Source of the DNA: Bhargavaea cecembensis
Lineage (GTDB): Bacteria; Bacillota; Bacilli; Bacillales_A; Planococcaceae
NCBI RefSeq assembly: GCF_001619585.1
Contig: NZ_LQNT01000001.1
Coordinates: 1-64,000, forward strand
Direction of reading: 5' to 3'
DNA: 64,000 nt
The position numbers and the translations under genes were made by a program. Positions within the stretch are counted from its first letter, which is position 1, and each line of letters begins with the position of its first letter. This document shows positions 33,993-43,822 of the stretch, piece by piece. The notes beneath the pieces were generated by a model. It had not been told where the DNA came from, did not search any database, and saw nothing but the letters and a program-made list of their open reading frames with translations.

Positions 33993-35161
33993 AGGACCGC
34001 AAAATGGAAGTCATCAGTCTGGCGACTCTGTTTCTGGAAGTGAGCGTCATCTATGTACTGGCGGCACCGCCATATCTGATGGACAGCAGCCTGCCTCCGG
34101 TTTTGCCTCATTTGCTAGCCGTGATGGCAGGATTTGCAGCTGTCCGCCTGGTGTCCGGCAATGCCGGCATAGCAGTGTCCGCAGTTCTTGCCTTGTTCTT
34201 GGCGTGGGCGGCCGGACTTCCGCCAGTCCATGCTGCGGTACTTGGAGCGTGGATTGGGTGGCGCATGAAGCGGGAGCCCGCCGGGACAGAGTGGCTGGCC
34301 GTCCTGATCTCCATCGCCTATAGCCTGGGCGTTTTTATGATGATTCTTCCCGGCGATGCGGGTCAGGTCATTTACGTGCTCATTGCCTGTCAGCTGGCAT
34401 TCGCTGTTCTGCTTCGGAATGCAAGGTTGCTTTACCGTCAGCCGATCAGGCGGAGAGAACAGGATCGGGCCTTATTTCGGCTGTCGGCTGGTCTGTTCGC
34501 ATTAACGGGGTTGCTGGTTTTTGCAAAGCCGCTCGTTGCCTGGGCGGGAGGAATGGCAGGAATGTCTTTCGGAGCTGTGTTTTATACGTTTATCACCCGG
34601 CTCACCGCGCCCGCCTGGGGACCGCTGGAGCATTTTTTTGGCCGGATGAACTCCCGTAGCGAAGGCGGAGATTTCGCAGGCGAAGGGGGAGCCGGGGGAG
34701 AGATGCCGGTCATGGGAGCTGCAGAAGGAATTCAATGGGGACCTGGTGCCTTGTTTGCATTCCTGCTTGTTCTCGGTGGTGCCGTGTTGTACAGCATCTT
34801 TTGGAACCGGAACAAAATGAAGTCGGCGCAGTCATTTGTCAGGACTGCTGCAGGAGCGTCGGACATCCCTATGGAAGAATTGAAGGCATCCGGCAGGAAC
34901 CGGACTTCGGATTTCCGCCGTAATCAGATACGGCGGGAAGTTTACCGGCTGGAACGGAGGATGCGGCGCGCAGGTTTCGGCCAGAAACCGGAAGAGACCT
35001 TCCGGAAATGGCTGGGACGGCTCGGACTGGACCCGGAACGGAGGGACCGGCTGAACCGGCTGTATGCCAGGGTCCGTTATGGAGAAGAAGAGATCGGGAC
35101 GGAGGAAGCGGAATCGTTCCGCAGGTCGCTCCGGGCCATCCGGCCTCCGGAAGAAGATTAG
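33989..35161 (+). CDS. Multi-pass membrane protein of the MoxR-DUF58 operon
   Basis: The 390-residue protein has about six or seven hydrophobic segments in the first 200 residues, one more around 250-270, then a basic cytoplasmic tail of about 110 residues (RRNQIRREVYRLERRMRRAG). The tail resembles the DUF4129 region at the end of YebA-type proteins, but the extracytoplasmic transglutaminase domain of YebA is missing. A Gly/Glu-rich linker (SEGGDFAGEGGAGGE) separates the parts. The start overlaps the DUF58 stop (ATGA). A role with MoxR/DUF58 in envelope function is inferred from context only. Confidence 0.75.
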   Translation: MKDRKMEVISLATLFLEVSVIYVLAAPPYLMDSSLPPVLPHLLAVMAGFAAVRLVSGNAGIAVSAVLALFLAWAAGLPPVHAAVLGAWIGWRMKREPAGTEWLAVLISIAYSLGVFMMILPGDAGQVIYVLIACQLAFAVLLRNARLLYRQPIRRREQDRALFRLSAGLFALTGLLVFAKPLVAWAGGMAGMSFGAVFYTFITRLTAPAWGPLEHFFGRMNSRSEGGDFAGEGGAGGEMPVMGAAEGIQWGPGALFAFLLVLGGAVLYSIFWNRNKMKSAQSFVRTAAGASDIPMEELKASGRNRTSDFRRNQIRREVYRLERRMRRAGFGQKPEETFRKWLGRLGLDPERRDRLNRLYARVRYGEEEIGTEEAESFRRSLRAIRPPEED

Positions 35162-35172
35162 GCAGTAAACAA

Positions 35173-35200
35173 AGAATGCCCCGCATCCGCGGGGCATTCT
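35173..35200. terminator. Terminator between convergent operon and MFS gene
   Basis: AGAATGCCCCGC pairs with GCGGGGCATTCT. The minus-strand side is followed by TTTGTTT, the plus side by a weaker T-run. Confidence 0.8.
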
Positions 35201-35204
35201 CTCA

Positions 35205-36437
35205 TTAGGACAAGTCAGATTCGTCAGGAACTGTTTTCTCATCTTTACCGGCTTTCAGTCCTGCAAGAAACAGCAGAATGATCGTTACAAGGAAGAGTCC
35301 GAGTGACACTGTCCATTTCCCGGACAAATCGTGGAAAGCACCGAACAAAACGGGGCCGGCTGCCGCAAGCAGATAACCGACCGACTGTGCCATCCCGGAA
35401 AGCGAAGCGGCTTCGGACGGCGTATTTGTCCTGAGCGTGAAGAACATCATCGCAAGGCCGAACGAGGCACCGCCGGATATCCCCATCAGGATCATCCAAA
35501 GCGGGGCGGCCGACATGTTTCCGGAGAACAGCCCTCCATATCCGGCCAGGTAAATGACCGTGATCAGGATGACGAGAAGCCGCTGATCCTTCATCCGCCC
35601 GGCGATGATCGGGATCATGAATGTGAAAGGGATCTGCGAGAACTGGACGAGTGAGAACATCCATCCCGCCCGTTCCGCATCCATCCCGCGGTCCGTCAGA
35701 ACTTCCGGCACCCATGCGGCGGTGGTGAAGAACATGACGGATTGAAGCCCCATAAAAAATGTGACGCCCCATGCCAGAGGAGACTTCCACAGCGGCCGCG
35801 GAGCGGGCCCCTTAACAGGACCCGAAGCATCAAGCACCGGTCGCTTGACCACTTGAGGCAGCCAAACAATCGCCGCGATTACCGCAAGCATGGCCCATAC
35901 GCCGAGCGATAATCTCCAGCCAAGAGAAGTTGCCGAGGCGAGCGGCGCACTGACGCCGGCAGCCAGTCCGGCAAAAAGGTTCATCGAGACGGTATAGAGC
36001 CCTGTCATCAGTCCGACCTGCATCGGGAAATTCATCTTGACGAAACCGGGCAGCAGGACATTGCCGAATGCTATGGCCACGCCGAGAAGGAATGTCCCGG
36101 CAATCAGCAACCCTGTCCCGCCGGAAGAGCGGATGACGATACCGATGGTCAAGAGGAGAAGGGCGATGAAGAGACTCCGCGCCATGCCGATCCGGTCCGC
36201 AATTTTCGGAACCAGGGGTGAGACGGCAGCGAACGCGAGGAGCGGAATCGTGGTCAGAAATCCGGCGACCGTTCCTGAGATCGACAGGTCTTCCATGATT
36301 CTTGAAATAACCGGACCGACCGAAGTCAGAGGAGACCTGAGACTGAAGGCGATGAACACTACGCCGAGGAGCAGGAGCAGCGTAGCGGGTTTGAGGTCAA
36401 GTTTTTTCGTGCGGTATGACGGGGTGTTAGCGTCCAA
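35205..36437 (-). CDS. MFS transporter, CynX/NimT family
   Basis: The 410-residue protein has 12 predicted helices. FSLRSPLTSVGPVISRI at the first loop is characteristic of the CynX/YeaN/NimT branch (cyanate, 2-nitroimidazole and related exporters). The likely start is TTG 36437 (giving MDANTPSYRTKK), with GGAGG 8 bp upstream. Upstream in-frame codons to 36581 lack an SD and would overlap the leuS T-box promoter. The substrate is unknown. Confidence 0.82.
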   Translation of the reverse strand: MDANTPSYRTKKLDLKPATLLLLLGVVFIAFSLRSPLTSVGPVISRIMEDLSISGTVAGFLTTIPLLAFAAVSPLVPKIADRIGMARSLFIALLLLTIGIVIRSSGGTGLLIAGTFLLGVAIAFGNVLLPGFVKMNFPMQVGLMTGLYTVSMNLFAGLAAGVSAPLASATSLGWRLSLGVWAMLAVIAAIVWLPQVVKRPVLDASGPVKGPAPRPLWKSPLAWGVTFFMGLQSVMFFTTAAWVPEVLTDRGMDAERAGWMFSLVQFSQIPFTFMIPIIAGRMKDQRLLVILITVIYLAGYGGLFSGNMSAAPLWMILMGISGGASFGLAMMFFTLRTNTPSEAASLSGMAQSVGYLLAAAGPVLFGAFHDLSGKWTVSLGLFLVTIILLFLAGLKAGKDEKTVPDESDLS

Positions 36438-36536
36438 GCAAAGCGCCTCCAGACTGAAAAGTGAAGATTTTGGCAAAACTGCCCATTGCACATTATCGTA
36501 CCACCCGGCACCCGGATAGTAAACGGCTCCAGGCAC

Positions 36537-36566
36537 TTGCGGCACAGTCGTCCTATCGGGTACAAT
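36537..36566 (+). promoter_or_regulatory. Promoter of the T-box-leuS transcript
   Basis: TTGCGG (36537-36542) and TACAAT (36561-36566), spacing 18 bp, just upstream of the T-box leader. Confidence 0.65.
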
Positions 36567-36571
36567 GATGG

Positions 36572-36815
36572 CAATACTCAAGGGCGTCGAAGGGGAATAG
36601 TAGGCGGCCCGATCCTTCCAGAGAGCCGGCGGTTGCTGCGAGCCGGCAGGGTCGGTCTGCCGAACTCACCCCGGAGTCTGCATCACCGGCACGAAAGTTG
36701 TCGGGCGGTGCCGTTTTCCGCGTTAAGGATGAGCTGGACGGCTTGCCGTCAATGTGGGTGGCACCGCGGGAGAATCGACTCTCGTCCCTGACTTTTTTGG
36801 GGACGGGAGTCTTTT
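36572..36815 (+). promoter_or_regulatory. T-box leader controlling leuS (specifier CTC, Leu)
   Basis: The conserved T-box TGGGTGGCACCGCGG is at 36755-36769. An AGTA-bulge/GGCGG stem I region lies around 36598-36606. The specifier loop GAACTCA at 36662-36668 presents CTC (36665-36667), a leucine codon. Uncharged tRNA-Leu(GAG) should favour the antiterminator. The competing terminator is at 36777-36815. Confidence 0.9.
36777..36815 (+). terminator. T-box-controlled terminator before leuS
   Basis: GACTCTCGTCCC pairs with GGGACGGGAGTC, followed by TTTT. Its 5' arm begins 8 nt after the T-box sequence. Confidence 0.9.
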
Positions 36816-36839
36816 CATTTCAGGAGGGAGACAAAAGGC

Positions 36840-39254
36840 ATGAGCTACAATCATCGAGAGATTGACCGCAAGTGGCGGAAATACTGGGAAGAAAACAAGA
36901 CGTTCAAAACGGTCGACGAACCGGATAAACCAAAATTCTATGCGCTGGATATGTTTCCATATCCGTCGGGCGCAGGCCTTCACGTCGGGCATCCGCTCGG
37001 CTACATCGCGACCGATATCCTGAGCGGCTTCAAGCGGATGCAGGGACACAATGTGCTCCACCCGATGGGCTGGGATGCATTCGGTCTTCCGGCAGAACAG
37101 TATGCGCTCGACACGGGGAACGACCCGGCGGAATTCACGGCACGCAACATCGCGACGTTCAAGCGCCAGATGCAGGAACTCGGTTTCTCGTATGACTGGG
37201 ACCGGGAAATCAACACGACCGACCCGGAGTACTACAAGTGGACGCAGTGGATCTTCATCCAGCTTTATAAAAAAGGCCTGGCTTATGTTGACGAAGTTCC
37301 GGTCAACTGGTGCCCGGCACTCGGCACGGTTCTCGCGAACGAAGAAGTCATCGACGGGGTCTCCGAACGCGGTGGACACCCGGTGGAGCGCCGTCCGATG
37401 CGCCAGTGGGTGCTGAAGATCACGGAATACGCCGACCGCCTGCTGGAAGACCTCGATGACCTCGACTGGCCTGACAGCCTGAAAGAGATGCAGCGTAACT
37501 GGATCGGCCGCTCGGAAGGCGCACAGGTCAAGTTCGAGATTGACGGAACCGGCCTGTCGTTTGAGGCGTTCACGACCCGGCCTGACACGCTTTTCGGCGC
37601 GACGTATGCCGTTCTTGCTCCTGAGCACAAGCTCGTGAACCAGATCACGACGGATGAACAGCGGGAGGCAGTTGATGCCTATCTCGACAAAGTCAAGACG
37701 AAGAGTGACCTCGAGCGTACGGATCTTGCCAAAGAAAAGACAGGCGTCTTCACAGGCGCTTATGCGATCAACCCGGTCAGCGGCGAGAAGATGCCGATCT
37801 GGGTTGCGGACTATGTCCTCGCATCGTACGGGACGGGTGCCATCATGGCCGTTCCGGCGCATGATGAGCGGGACTATGAGTTCGCGAAGGAATTCGGCCT
37901 TCCGATCGTTGAAGTGGTTGCAGGCGGCAATATTGACGAAGAAGCCTACATAGGCGACGGCGAGCACGTGAACTCCGGCTTCCTGAACGGCCTTGGCAAG
38001 GAAGAAGGCATCACGAAGGCGATCGAGTGGCTCGAGGAAAATGGCAAGGGCGAGAAGAAGATCACCTACCGCCTGCGTGACTGGCTGTTCTCCCGCCAGC
38101 GTTACTGGGGCGAACCGATTCCGGTCATCCATTGGGAAGACGGCTCGATGACGACCGTTCCGGAAGAAGAGCTGCCGCTCATGCTGCCGAGAACGGACAA
38201 CATCCGCCCGAGCGGCACCGGCGAATCTCCGCTTGCCAATATCGAGGATTGGGTGAATGTCGTGGATCCGGAGACCGGCATGAAAGGGCGCCGCGAGACG
38301 AACACGATGCCTCAGTGGGCCGGCAGCTGCTGGTACTACATCCGCTACATCGACCCGCACAACTCGGAGCAGCTCGTCGATCCGGAACTGGCCGAGCGCT
38401 GGCTGCCGGTCGACATCTACGTCGGAGGCGCAGAACATGCCGTGCTCCATCTGTTGTATGCGCGGTTCTGGCACAAGGTGCTTTATGACATCGGCGTCGT
38501 CAAGACGAAGGAGCCTTTCCAGAAGCTCTTTAACCAGGGCATGATCCTCGGCGAAGGCAACGAGAAGATGTCGAAATCGAAGGGCAATGTCGTCAACCCG
38601 GACGATATCGTCGCAAGCCATGGCGCCGATGCGCTTCGCCTGTATGAAATGTTCATGGGGCCGCTGGATGCATCGAAAGCCTGGTCGACAAACGGCCTTG
38701 ACGGATCCCGCAAGTTCCTAGACCGGGTTTGGCGCCTGTTCACGGAAGCGGACGGCACGCTCTCTTCGAAGATCACAGACGAAAACGACGGCACACTCGA
38801 CAAAGTCTATAACCAGACCGTCAAAAAAGTGACCGAAGACCTTGAGAACATGCACAACAACACGGCCATCTCGCAGATGATGGTGTTCATCAACGAAGCG
38901 TACAAGGCCGACAAGCTTCCGAAGGAATACGCGGAAGGCTTCGTTAAGCTGCTGTCGCCGATCTGCCCATTCATCACGGAAGAGCTTTGGCGCATCCTTG
39001 GCCACAATGATTCCATCAAATTCGAATCGTGGCCGACGTATGACGAGTCGAAGCTTGTCGACGACGAAGTGGAAATCGCCGTCCAGATCAACGGCAAGGT
39101 CCGCTCGAAAGTCGTCGTTCCTGCAGATGTCACTAAGGAAGACCTCGAAGCGGCCGCTCTTGCAGAACCGCGCGTCAAGGAGCTCACGGAAGGCAAGGAC
39201 ATCAAAAAAGTCATTGCCATCCCGGGCCGCCTTGTGAACATTGTTGCGAAATAA
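36840..39254 (+). CDS. leuS: Leucyl-tRNA synthetase
   Basis: The 804-residue class Ia synthetase charges tRNA-Leu. The HIGH-type signature HVGHP is at 48-52 and KMSKS at 576-580. The editing CP1 domain is indicated by [13 protein letters not shown]. The C-terminal domain ends ...[23 protein letters not shown] lies 9 bp before ATG 36840. It is regulated by the leucine T-box directly upstream. Length is normal for Bacilli. Confidence 0.98.
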   Translation: MSYNHREIDRKWRKYWEENKTFKTVDEPDKPKFYALDMFPYPSGAGLHVGHPLGYIATDILSGFKRMQGHNVLHPMGWDAFGLPAEQYALDTGNDPAEFTARNIATFKRQMQELGFSYDWDREINTTDPEYYKWTQWIFIQLYKKGLAYVDEVPVNWCPALGTVLANEEVIDGVSERGGHPVERRPMRQWVLKITEYADRLLEDLDDLDWPDSLKEMQRNWIGRSEGAQVKFEIDGTGLSFEAFTTRPDTLFGATYAVLAPEHKLVNQITTDEQREAVDAYLDKVKTKSDLERTDLAKEKTGVFTGAYAINPVSGEKMPIWVADYVLASYGTGAIMAVPAHDERDYEFAKEFGLPIVEVVAGGNIDEEAYIGDGEHVNSGFLNGLGKEEGITKAIEWLEENGKGEKKITYRLRDWLFSRQRYWGEPIPVIHWEDGSMTTVPEEELPLMLPRTDNIRPSGTGESPLANIEDWVNVVDPETGMKGRRETNTMPQWAGSCWYYIRYIDPHNSEQLVDPELAERWLPVDIYVGGAEHAVLHLLYARFWHKVLYDIGVVKTKEPFQKLFNQGMILGEGNEKMSKSKGNVVNPDDIVASHGADALRLYEMFMGPLDASKAWSTNGLDGSRKFLDRVWRLFTEADGTLSSKITDENDGTLDKVYNQTVKKVTEDLENMHNNTAISQMMVFINEAYKADKLPKEYAEGFVKLLSPICPFITEELWRILGHNDSIKFESWPTYDESKLVDDEVEIAVQINGKVRSKVVVPADVTKEDLEAAALAEPRVKELTEGKDIKKVIAIPGRLVNIVAK

Positions 39255-39264
39255 ATTGGACATC

Positions 39265-39302
39265 AAAAAGAACCCGGAGCGGGATGGCTCCGGGTTCTTT
39301 TG
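39265..39302 (+). terminator. Terminator of leuS
   Basis: AAGAACCCGGAGC pairs with GGCTCCGGGTTCTT, followed by T-rich sequence. Confidence 0.88.
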
Positions 39303-39321
39303 TTGGCCTATAAATGAGGTA

Positions 39322-39426
39322 AGCGCGCATAGAAAGTCCGCGAGCGCTCATAGAACGGGCAGAAGCGCTCATAGAAAGGCGACGAGCGCTCATAGAATGC
39401 TGACGAGTGCTCATAGAGTCCCTGCA
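39322..39426. repeat. Five-copy 21-bp tandem repeat after leuS
   Basis: Copies start at 39322, 39343, 39364, 39385 and 39406, each beginning AGCGCTCATAGAA or a one-base variant, then 6-8 variable bases ending in an ACG-like trinucleotide. The period is exactly 21 bp, so one plus-strand frame reads SAHRxxx five times, and a minus-strand frame is also open (MSARRLS-type). No SD or proper start serves either frame, so it is scored as an intergenic repeat, not a gene. Confidence 0.85.
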
Positions 39427-39446
39427 TTCCCATTGCCGCCAACTTC

Positions 39447-39478
39447 AAAGCCGCCCGCTGAATCTCAGCGGGCGGTTT
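39447..39478 (-). terminator. Terminator of ytfP
   Basis: CCGCCCGCTGA (39451-39461) pairs with TCAGCGGGCGG (39465-39475); the minus-strand 3' side has CTTTG. Confidence 0.8.
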
Positions 39479-39485
39479 AATGATT

Positions 39486-40757
39486 TTATTCTTCTTTTCC
39501 GGTAGCCAGTTTGCCCGCGTTCATCCCGGCAATGCGGCCGGTGACAAGTGCTGAGGTGATATTGTAACCGCCGGTGTATCCATGGATATCGAGTACCTCA
39601 CCACAGAAGTAGAGGCCTTCCTTTTTCTTTGAGGCCAACGTTTTTGGACCTACTTCCTTGACCGATACGCCGCCTCCAGTGACAAATGCCTTCTCAATCG
39701 GCAGTGTGCCGTTCACGGTCATGTCAAATGAATGAATGAATTGCGCAAGCTTTCTCAGCTTGTCATGGGCGATTTGGCCGGCGGGGGCGGCCGGGTCGAT
39801 ATCGGACCGGCTCATGAGGAACAGCAGCCATCGTTCCGGTACAAGGCCTTTCCAAAGGTTCTTCGCCGCTTTCTTCGGCTCTTCCTTGCCCGACCGGACA
39901 AGATGCTGGAAGGTTTCTTCCGGATTTTGATCAGGCAGCGCATCAATCCGCATCGTGACGGGATTGCCGCTGTTTTTCTTCCTTTCCTTCACGACAAATT
40001 GGCTGCACCGGAGGATGGCCGGGCCGCTCAGTCCGAAGTGGGTGAACAGCATGTCCATCCGGTGGGTGACGAGCGTCTTTCCTTTTTTGTTCAGGACGGA
40101 AACGGCAGTGTCACGCAAGGCGAGTCCCTGAAGCTCCCTGGACCGGATGAACGGTTCATCGGAGAGAAGGGGAACCTCCGTCGGATACAGCTCTGTAACG
40201 GTATGGCCCGCGCGTTCTGCCCAAGGATAGGCGTCGCCGGTCGACCCGGTCTGCGGTACGGCTTTGCCGCCGGTCGCAACGATGACGGATTTGGAGCGGA
40301 TCTCCTCGCCGTCTTCCAGCCGGACGCCGAGGATGCGTTCATCATCCATGAGGAGCTTGGCTACCCTTGCCCCGAACCTGACTTTTACGCCGAGCCGGCC
40401 GAGTTCTCCGGTCAGGGCATTGACGACATCCATCGCCTGATCTGACACGGGGAACATCCGGCCGTGGTCTTCTTCCTTAAGAGGAACACCGAGTCCTTCG
40501 AAAAAGCGGATAATGTCCTGATTGTCGAATACCGAAAACGGACTGTAAAGGAACCGCCCGTTACCGGGGATGTGCCGGATAATTTCTTCGTATTCGAGGT
40601 TATTCGTCACATTACAGCGGCCGCCGCCACTGATGGCGAGTTTCTTGCCAAGTTTGTTTCCTTTTTCGATCAGCAGCACGCGGGCGCCTTCAGCGCCTGC
40701 TGCAGCAGCGGCCATCAGGCCGGACGGTCCGCCACCGATCACGATTACATCTTGCAT
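39486..40757 (-). CDS. ytfP: FAD-dependent oxidoreductase, HI0933/YtfP family
   Basis: The 423-residue flavoprotein has an N-terminal dinucleotide-binding motif [12 protein letters not shown] (5-16), [23 protein letters not shown] typical of HI0933 proteins, and C-terminal [19 protein letters not shown]. The biochemical function is not established; members are annotated as NAD(P)/FAD oxidoreductases. AAAGGAG lies 9 bp before ATG 40757. It is divergent from murJ, in the arrangement seen in B. subtilis. Confidence 0.9.
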   Translation of the reverse strand: MQDVIVIGGGPSGLMAAAAAGAEGARVLLIEKGNKLGKKLAISGGGRCNVTNNLEYEEIIRHIPGNGRFLYSPFSVFDNQDIIRFFEGLGVPLKEEDHGRMFPVSDQAMDVVNALTGELGRLGVKVRFGARVAKLLMDDERILGVRLEDGEEIRSKSVIVATGGKAVPQTGSTGDAYPWAERAGHTVTELYPTEVPLLSDEPFIRSRELQGLALRDTAVSVLNKKGKTLVTHRMDMLFTHFGLSGPAILRCSQFVVKERKKNSGNPVTMRIDALPDQNPEETFQHLVRSGKEEPKKAAKNLWKGLVPERWLLFLMSRSDIDPAAPAGQIAHDKLRKLAQFIHSFDMTVNGTLPIEKAFVTGGGVSVKEVGPKTLASKKKEGLYFCGEVLDIHGYTGGYNITSALVTGRIAGMNAGKLATGKEE

Positions 40758-40916
40758 ATGAAAATGCTCCTTTCGGATGCTCCATTCAATTGACCTTCTA
40801 TACCCGATATGGCCTCTGGCCCGGCCACCATTATACACCGTTTTCTCCAAAAGAATTTGAGATATTGGACGGAGCGGAGTAAACTGGACTTTAGCTTATA
40901 AGAATGGAAGGGTCAC

Positions 40917-42527
40917 ATGTCATCGAATCTAGTCAAAGGGACGGCGATCCTGTCGATCGGTCTGTTCCTGTCCAAGGCGCTCGGTCTTTTGTATGTCATT
41001 CCGCTCTATGCAATGGTCGGTGAGGAGAATCTGGGCCTCTATCAGTATGCCTATATCCCTTATAACATCATGCTTTCTTTTGCAATTTCGGGCATGCCGA
41101 TCGCTGTTTCGAAATACGTTTCAAAATACAATGCGCTCGGTGATTATCAGGCGGGAAGAAAACTGCTTAAGTCCAGCCAGTGGATTATGATCGGCTCGGG
41201 GATCGTCTCATTTCTCCTGCTGTTCTTCCTGGCTGAACCCATCGCGCAGATTGTCCGTGCCGATGATGAGCAGGTATTCACCGTCGATGAAATCACAGGC
41301 GTCATCCGCCTCGTCAGCTTCGCGCTGATTGTCGTGCCGTTCATGAGCCTGACCCGCGGTTTCTTCCAGGGGTACCAGCAATTCACCCCGACGGCGGTTT
41401 CCCAGCTGATCGAACAGATTGTAAGGATCCTGTTTGTCCTGGCCGGCGTGTATATTGTTCTCAACTTCACGGAAGGCTCTGAGAAGACCGCTATTTCTTT
41501 TGCGGTATTCGCTGCATTTGTCGGAGCTGTTGCGGGCCTGGCCGTCCTCTATTACTATTGGCGGCGGGAAAAGCCAGAGATGGACAGCCTTCTTGCGGAG
41601 AGCACCGGCAGCGCGGACGTCCGGCTCAAAGATATGTATCGCGAACTGATTGTCTATATCTTCCCGATTGTGCTGGTCGGGCTGGCGAACCCGCTGTTCC
41701 AGTTTGTCGACATGCTCACGTTCAACCGGGCAATGGCATCGATCGGGCTAGCATCCGTATCAGACGGACAGCTCGGGATGCTGAACTTCTCCACGCACAA
41801 AATTGTCATGATCCCGGTCATGGTGGGGACCGCATTCTCCATGGCCATCATTCCGATTGTAACCGGCTATTATACAAAAGGGGACAAGCTGGGCATGACC
41901 CGGTCGCTCGACCAGGTGTTCCAGATTGTTGCGTTTCTGACGCTGCCGATGATCACGGGCCTGATGATCCTCTCGGACGAGCTGTATCATCTGCTGTTCG
42001 AGCAAAGCCCGGTCGGAGCGGATATCCTGAGGACATACGCGCCTGCAGCATTGCTGTTTGCGCTTTACTCGGTGTCCGGTTCAATTCTCCAGGCCATCGA
42101 CCGTCACAAATGGATCGTCCTGAACCTCATGGTCGGTCTGCTTCTGAAGCTGGTGCTAAACATTCCACTGATCCGCATGTTCGAGGCGGAGGGGGCCATC
42201 TATGCCACGGTGATCGGTTATGGCGCAGCAGTGGCGATGAACATCGGCGTGGCCGTACGTACGCTCCGTTACCGATCCCATATGGTTGTCCGCAGACTTC
42301 TCTTGATTTTGCTGTTCAATGCCGTCATGGGACTGGCTGCCTGGTCGGTTCTGCAGGGACTCTACCTCTTCGGGGAGGCGGACGGAAAAGGGGATGCTTT
42401 CCTCTATACGCTGATCACGGCGGTTGCAGGAGCGGTTGTTTATGCCATCCTTGCTTTCCGTTCAGGTCTCGCGCATAAATTGTTCGGTGACCGTCTGAAG
42501 AGGATTACGAAAAAGTTTGGAATGTGA
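40917..42527 (+). CDS. murJ: Lipid II flippase, MurJ/YtgP (MOP superfamily)
   Basis: The 536-residue polysaccharide-transport-type protein has about 14 transmembrane helices (for example GTAILSIGLFLSKALGLLYV at the N-terminus). B. subtilis YtgP is the MurJ flippase that moves lipid II across the membrane for peptidoglycan synthesis. GGAAGGG precedes ATG 40917. It overlaps no gene but leads directly into the pseudouridine synthase (stop at 42525-42527, next start 42538). Confidence 0.9.
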   Translation: MSSNLVKGTAILSIGLFLSKALGLLYVIPLYAMVGEENLGLYQYAYIPYNIMLSFAISGMPIAVSKYVSKYNALGDYQAGRKLLKSSQWIMIGSGIVSFLLLFFLAEPIAQIVRADDEQVFTVDEITGVIRLVSFALIVVPFMSLTRGFFQGYQQFTPTAVSQLIEQIVRILFVLAGVYIVLNFTEGSEKTAISFAVFAAFVGAVAGLAVLYYYWRREKPEMDSLLAESTGSADVRLKDMYRELIVYIFPIVLVGLANPLFQFVDMLTFNRAMASIGLASVSDGQLGMLNFSTHKIVMIPVMVGTAFSMAIIPIVTGYYTKGDKLGMTRSLDQVFQIVAFLTLPMITGLMILSDELYHLLFEQSPVGADILRTYAPAALLFALYSVSGSILQAIDRHKWIVLNLMVGLLLKLVLNIPLIRMFEAEGAIYATVIGYGAAVAMNIGVAVRTLRYRSHMVVRRLLLILLFNAVMGLAAWSVLQGLYLFGEADGKGDAFLYTLITAVAGAVVYAILAFRSGLAHKLFGDRLKRITKKFGM

Positions 42528-42537
42528 GGTGCCGGTG

Positions 42538-43248
42538 TTGAGACTTGATAAATTGCTGGCCAACTCGGGCTATGGTTCGAGAAAAGAGGTCAAAGCCCTG
42601 CTCAAGCAGGGGGCGGTCTCGGTGGACGGAGTCCCGGTGAAGGACCCCGCACTCCACGTCGACCCGGACACCCTGGAGGTTACGGTATTCGGGGATCCGG
42701 TTGACTACAGGGAATTCATCTATCTGATGATGAACAAGCCGCCGGGTGTCATCTCGGCGACGGAAGACACGCGCGACCGGACAGTGGTCGACCTTCTCCC
42801 GTACGAATATCGCCGATTTAAACCGTTCCCGGTCGGCCGGCTCGACAAGGATACGGAAGGGCTTCTGCTGATCACCAATGACGGGAAGCTTTCCCATGAG
42901 CTGCTGTCCCCTAAGAAACATGTCGGAAAAACGTATTTTGCGAGGATCGATGGGGAAGTGACAGATGCAGACGGCGAAGCGTTCCGTGTAGGCGTGACGC
43001 TTGATGACGGCTATGTCACCAAGCCGGCGGAACTGAACATCCTGAGCAGCGGTCCCGAGTCCGAAATCGAGCTGACCATCACTGAGGGGAAATTTCACCA
43101 GGTAAAGAGAATGTTCGAGTCCAGGGGCAAGCGGGTCACTTATCTGAAGCGCCTCACGATGGGCCCTCTTGGACTGGACCCGGACCTCGGCACAGGTGAA
43201 TGGCGGGAACTCTCCGATGAGGAGCTGCATGGGGTGAAAAACAGATAA
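42538..43248 (+). CDS. rsuA: 16S rRNA pseudouridine synthase, RsuA family
   Basis: The 236-residue protein has an N-terminal S4 RNA-binding domain (RLDKLLANSGYGSRKEV) and the RsuA/RluB catalytic segment FPVGRLDKDTEGLLLITNDG with the nucleophilic Asp. The start is TTG 42538 (MRLDKLL) with GAGG 8 bp upstream; GTG 42535 is possible. It is cotranscribed with murJ. The counterpart in B. subtilis is YtzG. The precise uridine is predicted (U516-type), not shown. Confidence 0.9.
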   Translation: MRLDKLLANSGYGSRKEVKALLKQGAVSVDGVPVKDPALHVDPDTLEVTVFGDPVDYREFIYLMMNKPPGVISATEDTRDRTVVDLLPYEYRRFKPFPVGRLDKDTEGLLLITNDGKLSHELLSPKKHVGKTYFARIDGEVTDADGEAFRVGVTLDDGYVTKPAELNILSSGPESEIELTITEGKFHQVKRMFESRGKRVTYLKRLTMGPLGLDPDLGTGEWRELSDEELHGVKNR

Positions 43249-43264
43249 ATGCCGTTTGGCGCAA

Positions 43265-43310
43265 CGGAAAAGGACGGTTCCCGAATCATGTTCGGGGACC
43301 GTCCTTTTCG
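43265..43310. terminator. Bidirectional terminator between rsuA and ytzE
   Basis: GAAAAGGACGGTTCCCGAA pairs with TTCGGGGACCGTCCTTTTC with one mismatch; both flanks end the converging genes. Confidence 0.85.
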
Positions 43311-43324
43311 GTATGTGTACACAC

Positions 43325-43546
43325 TTATGAAGTCATCTTCACTCGTTTGTTCGTCGTTGTCCATTTGCCCCGGCTTGGACTGCTCACCAGGCCATTAAAA
43401 GCAAGCACGCTTAAATCTCGTTGCACCGTGCGCGGAGTGATGCCGAATGCGTCGACCAGATCCTCGGTCGAAACGGTGCCCTGATCACGGATGTACATGT
43501 ATACATCCTTAATGCGGGTGAGCATCCGGTCGGTAGTCGGTTTCAA
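43325..43546 (-). CDS. ytzE: Small DeoR-type HTH regulator YtzE
   Basis: The 73-residue protein is only a DeoR winged helix-turn-helix (TEDLVDAFGITPRTVQRDLSVL) with a short basic tail; it lacks any effector domain. This matches B. subtilis YtzE in size and sequence pattern. TTG 43546 has GGAGTGG 7 bp upstream. The role is unknown. A promoter at 43682-43710 would give a leader of about 130 nt. Confidence 0.88.
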   Translation of the reverse strand: MKPTTDRMLTRIKDVYMYIRDQGTVSTEDLVDAFGITPRTVQRDLSVLAFNGLVSSPSRGKWTTTNKRVKMTS

Positions 43547-43822
43547 ATCGTAACCACTCCTTCATCATATTCTCCATGTCAAGACCAGCGGACGACCTAA
43601 AGCTTCGAGCTCTGCTCGATACTTTTCGGCTGAGGGCGTACACATCCTTTTGTGATTTTGAGCTTTTTCATGCTCGCTATCATTATACAATAATAGTTTG
43701 ACTATTCCAATGCATCTAACATTTTTTACATCTTCTTTACAGGCAGGTTACAATGTGCGGCCTGCTTTCAATTTTCTCCCGAGTGTGTAGAATGGCAATA
43801 AGAAAAGGGAGGCATGAGCCGA
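43547..43822. other. Intergenic region between ytzE and pepV
   Basis: No coding signal was seen. It holds the ytzE promoter (minus, 43682-43710), a leader with a CGAGC-AGA-GCTCG hairpin (around 43600-43615), and a probable pepV promoter: TTTCAA (43766-43771) and TAGAAT (43788-43793), spacing 16 bp. Confidence 0.6.
43682..43710 (-). promoter_or_regulatory. Sigma-A promoter of ytzE
   Basis: On the minus strand, TTGGAA (43710-43705) and TATAAT (43687-43682), spacing 17 bp. The predicted start lies about 130 nt before the ytzE TTG. Confidence 0.75.

Noticed and set aside
39211-39414. Minus-strand frame reading MSARRLS-type repeats
   Set aside because: It is produced by the 21-bp repeat period and crosses the leuS terminator; no ribosome site.
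39322-39426. CRISPR array
   Set aside because: Units are only 21 bp, adjacent with no spacers of constant length, and there are no cas genes.
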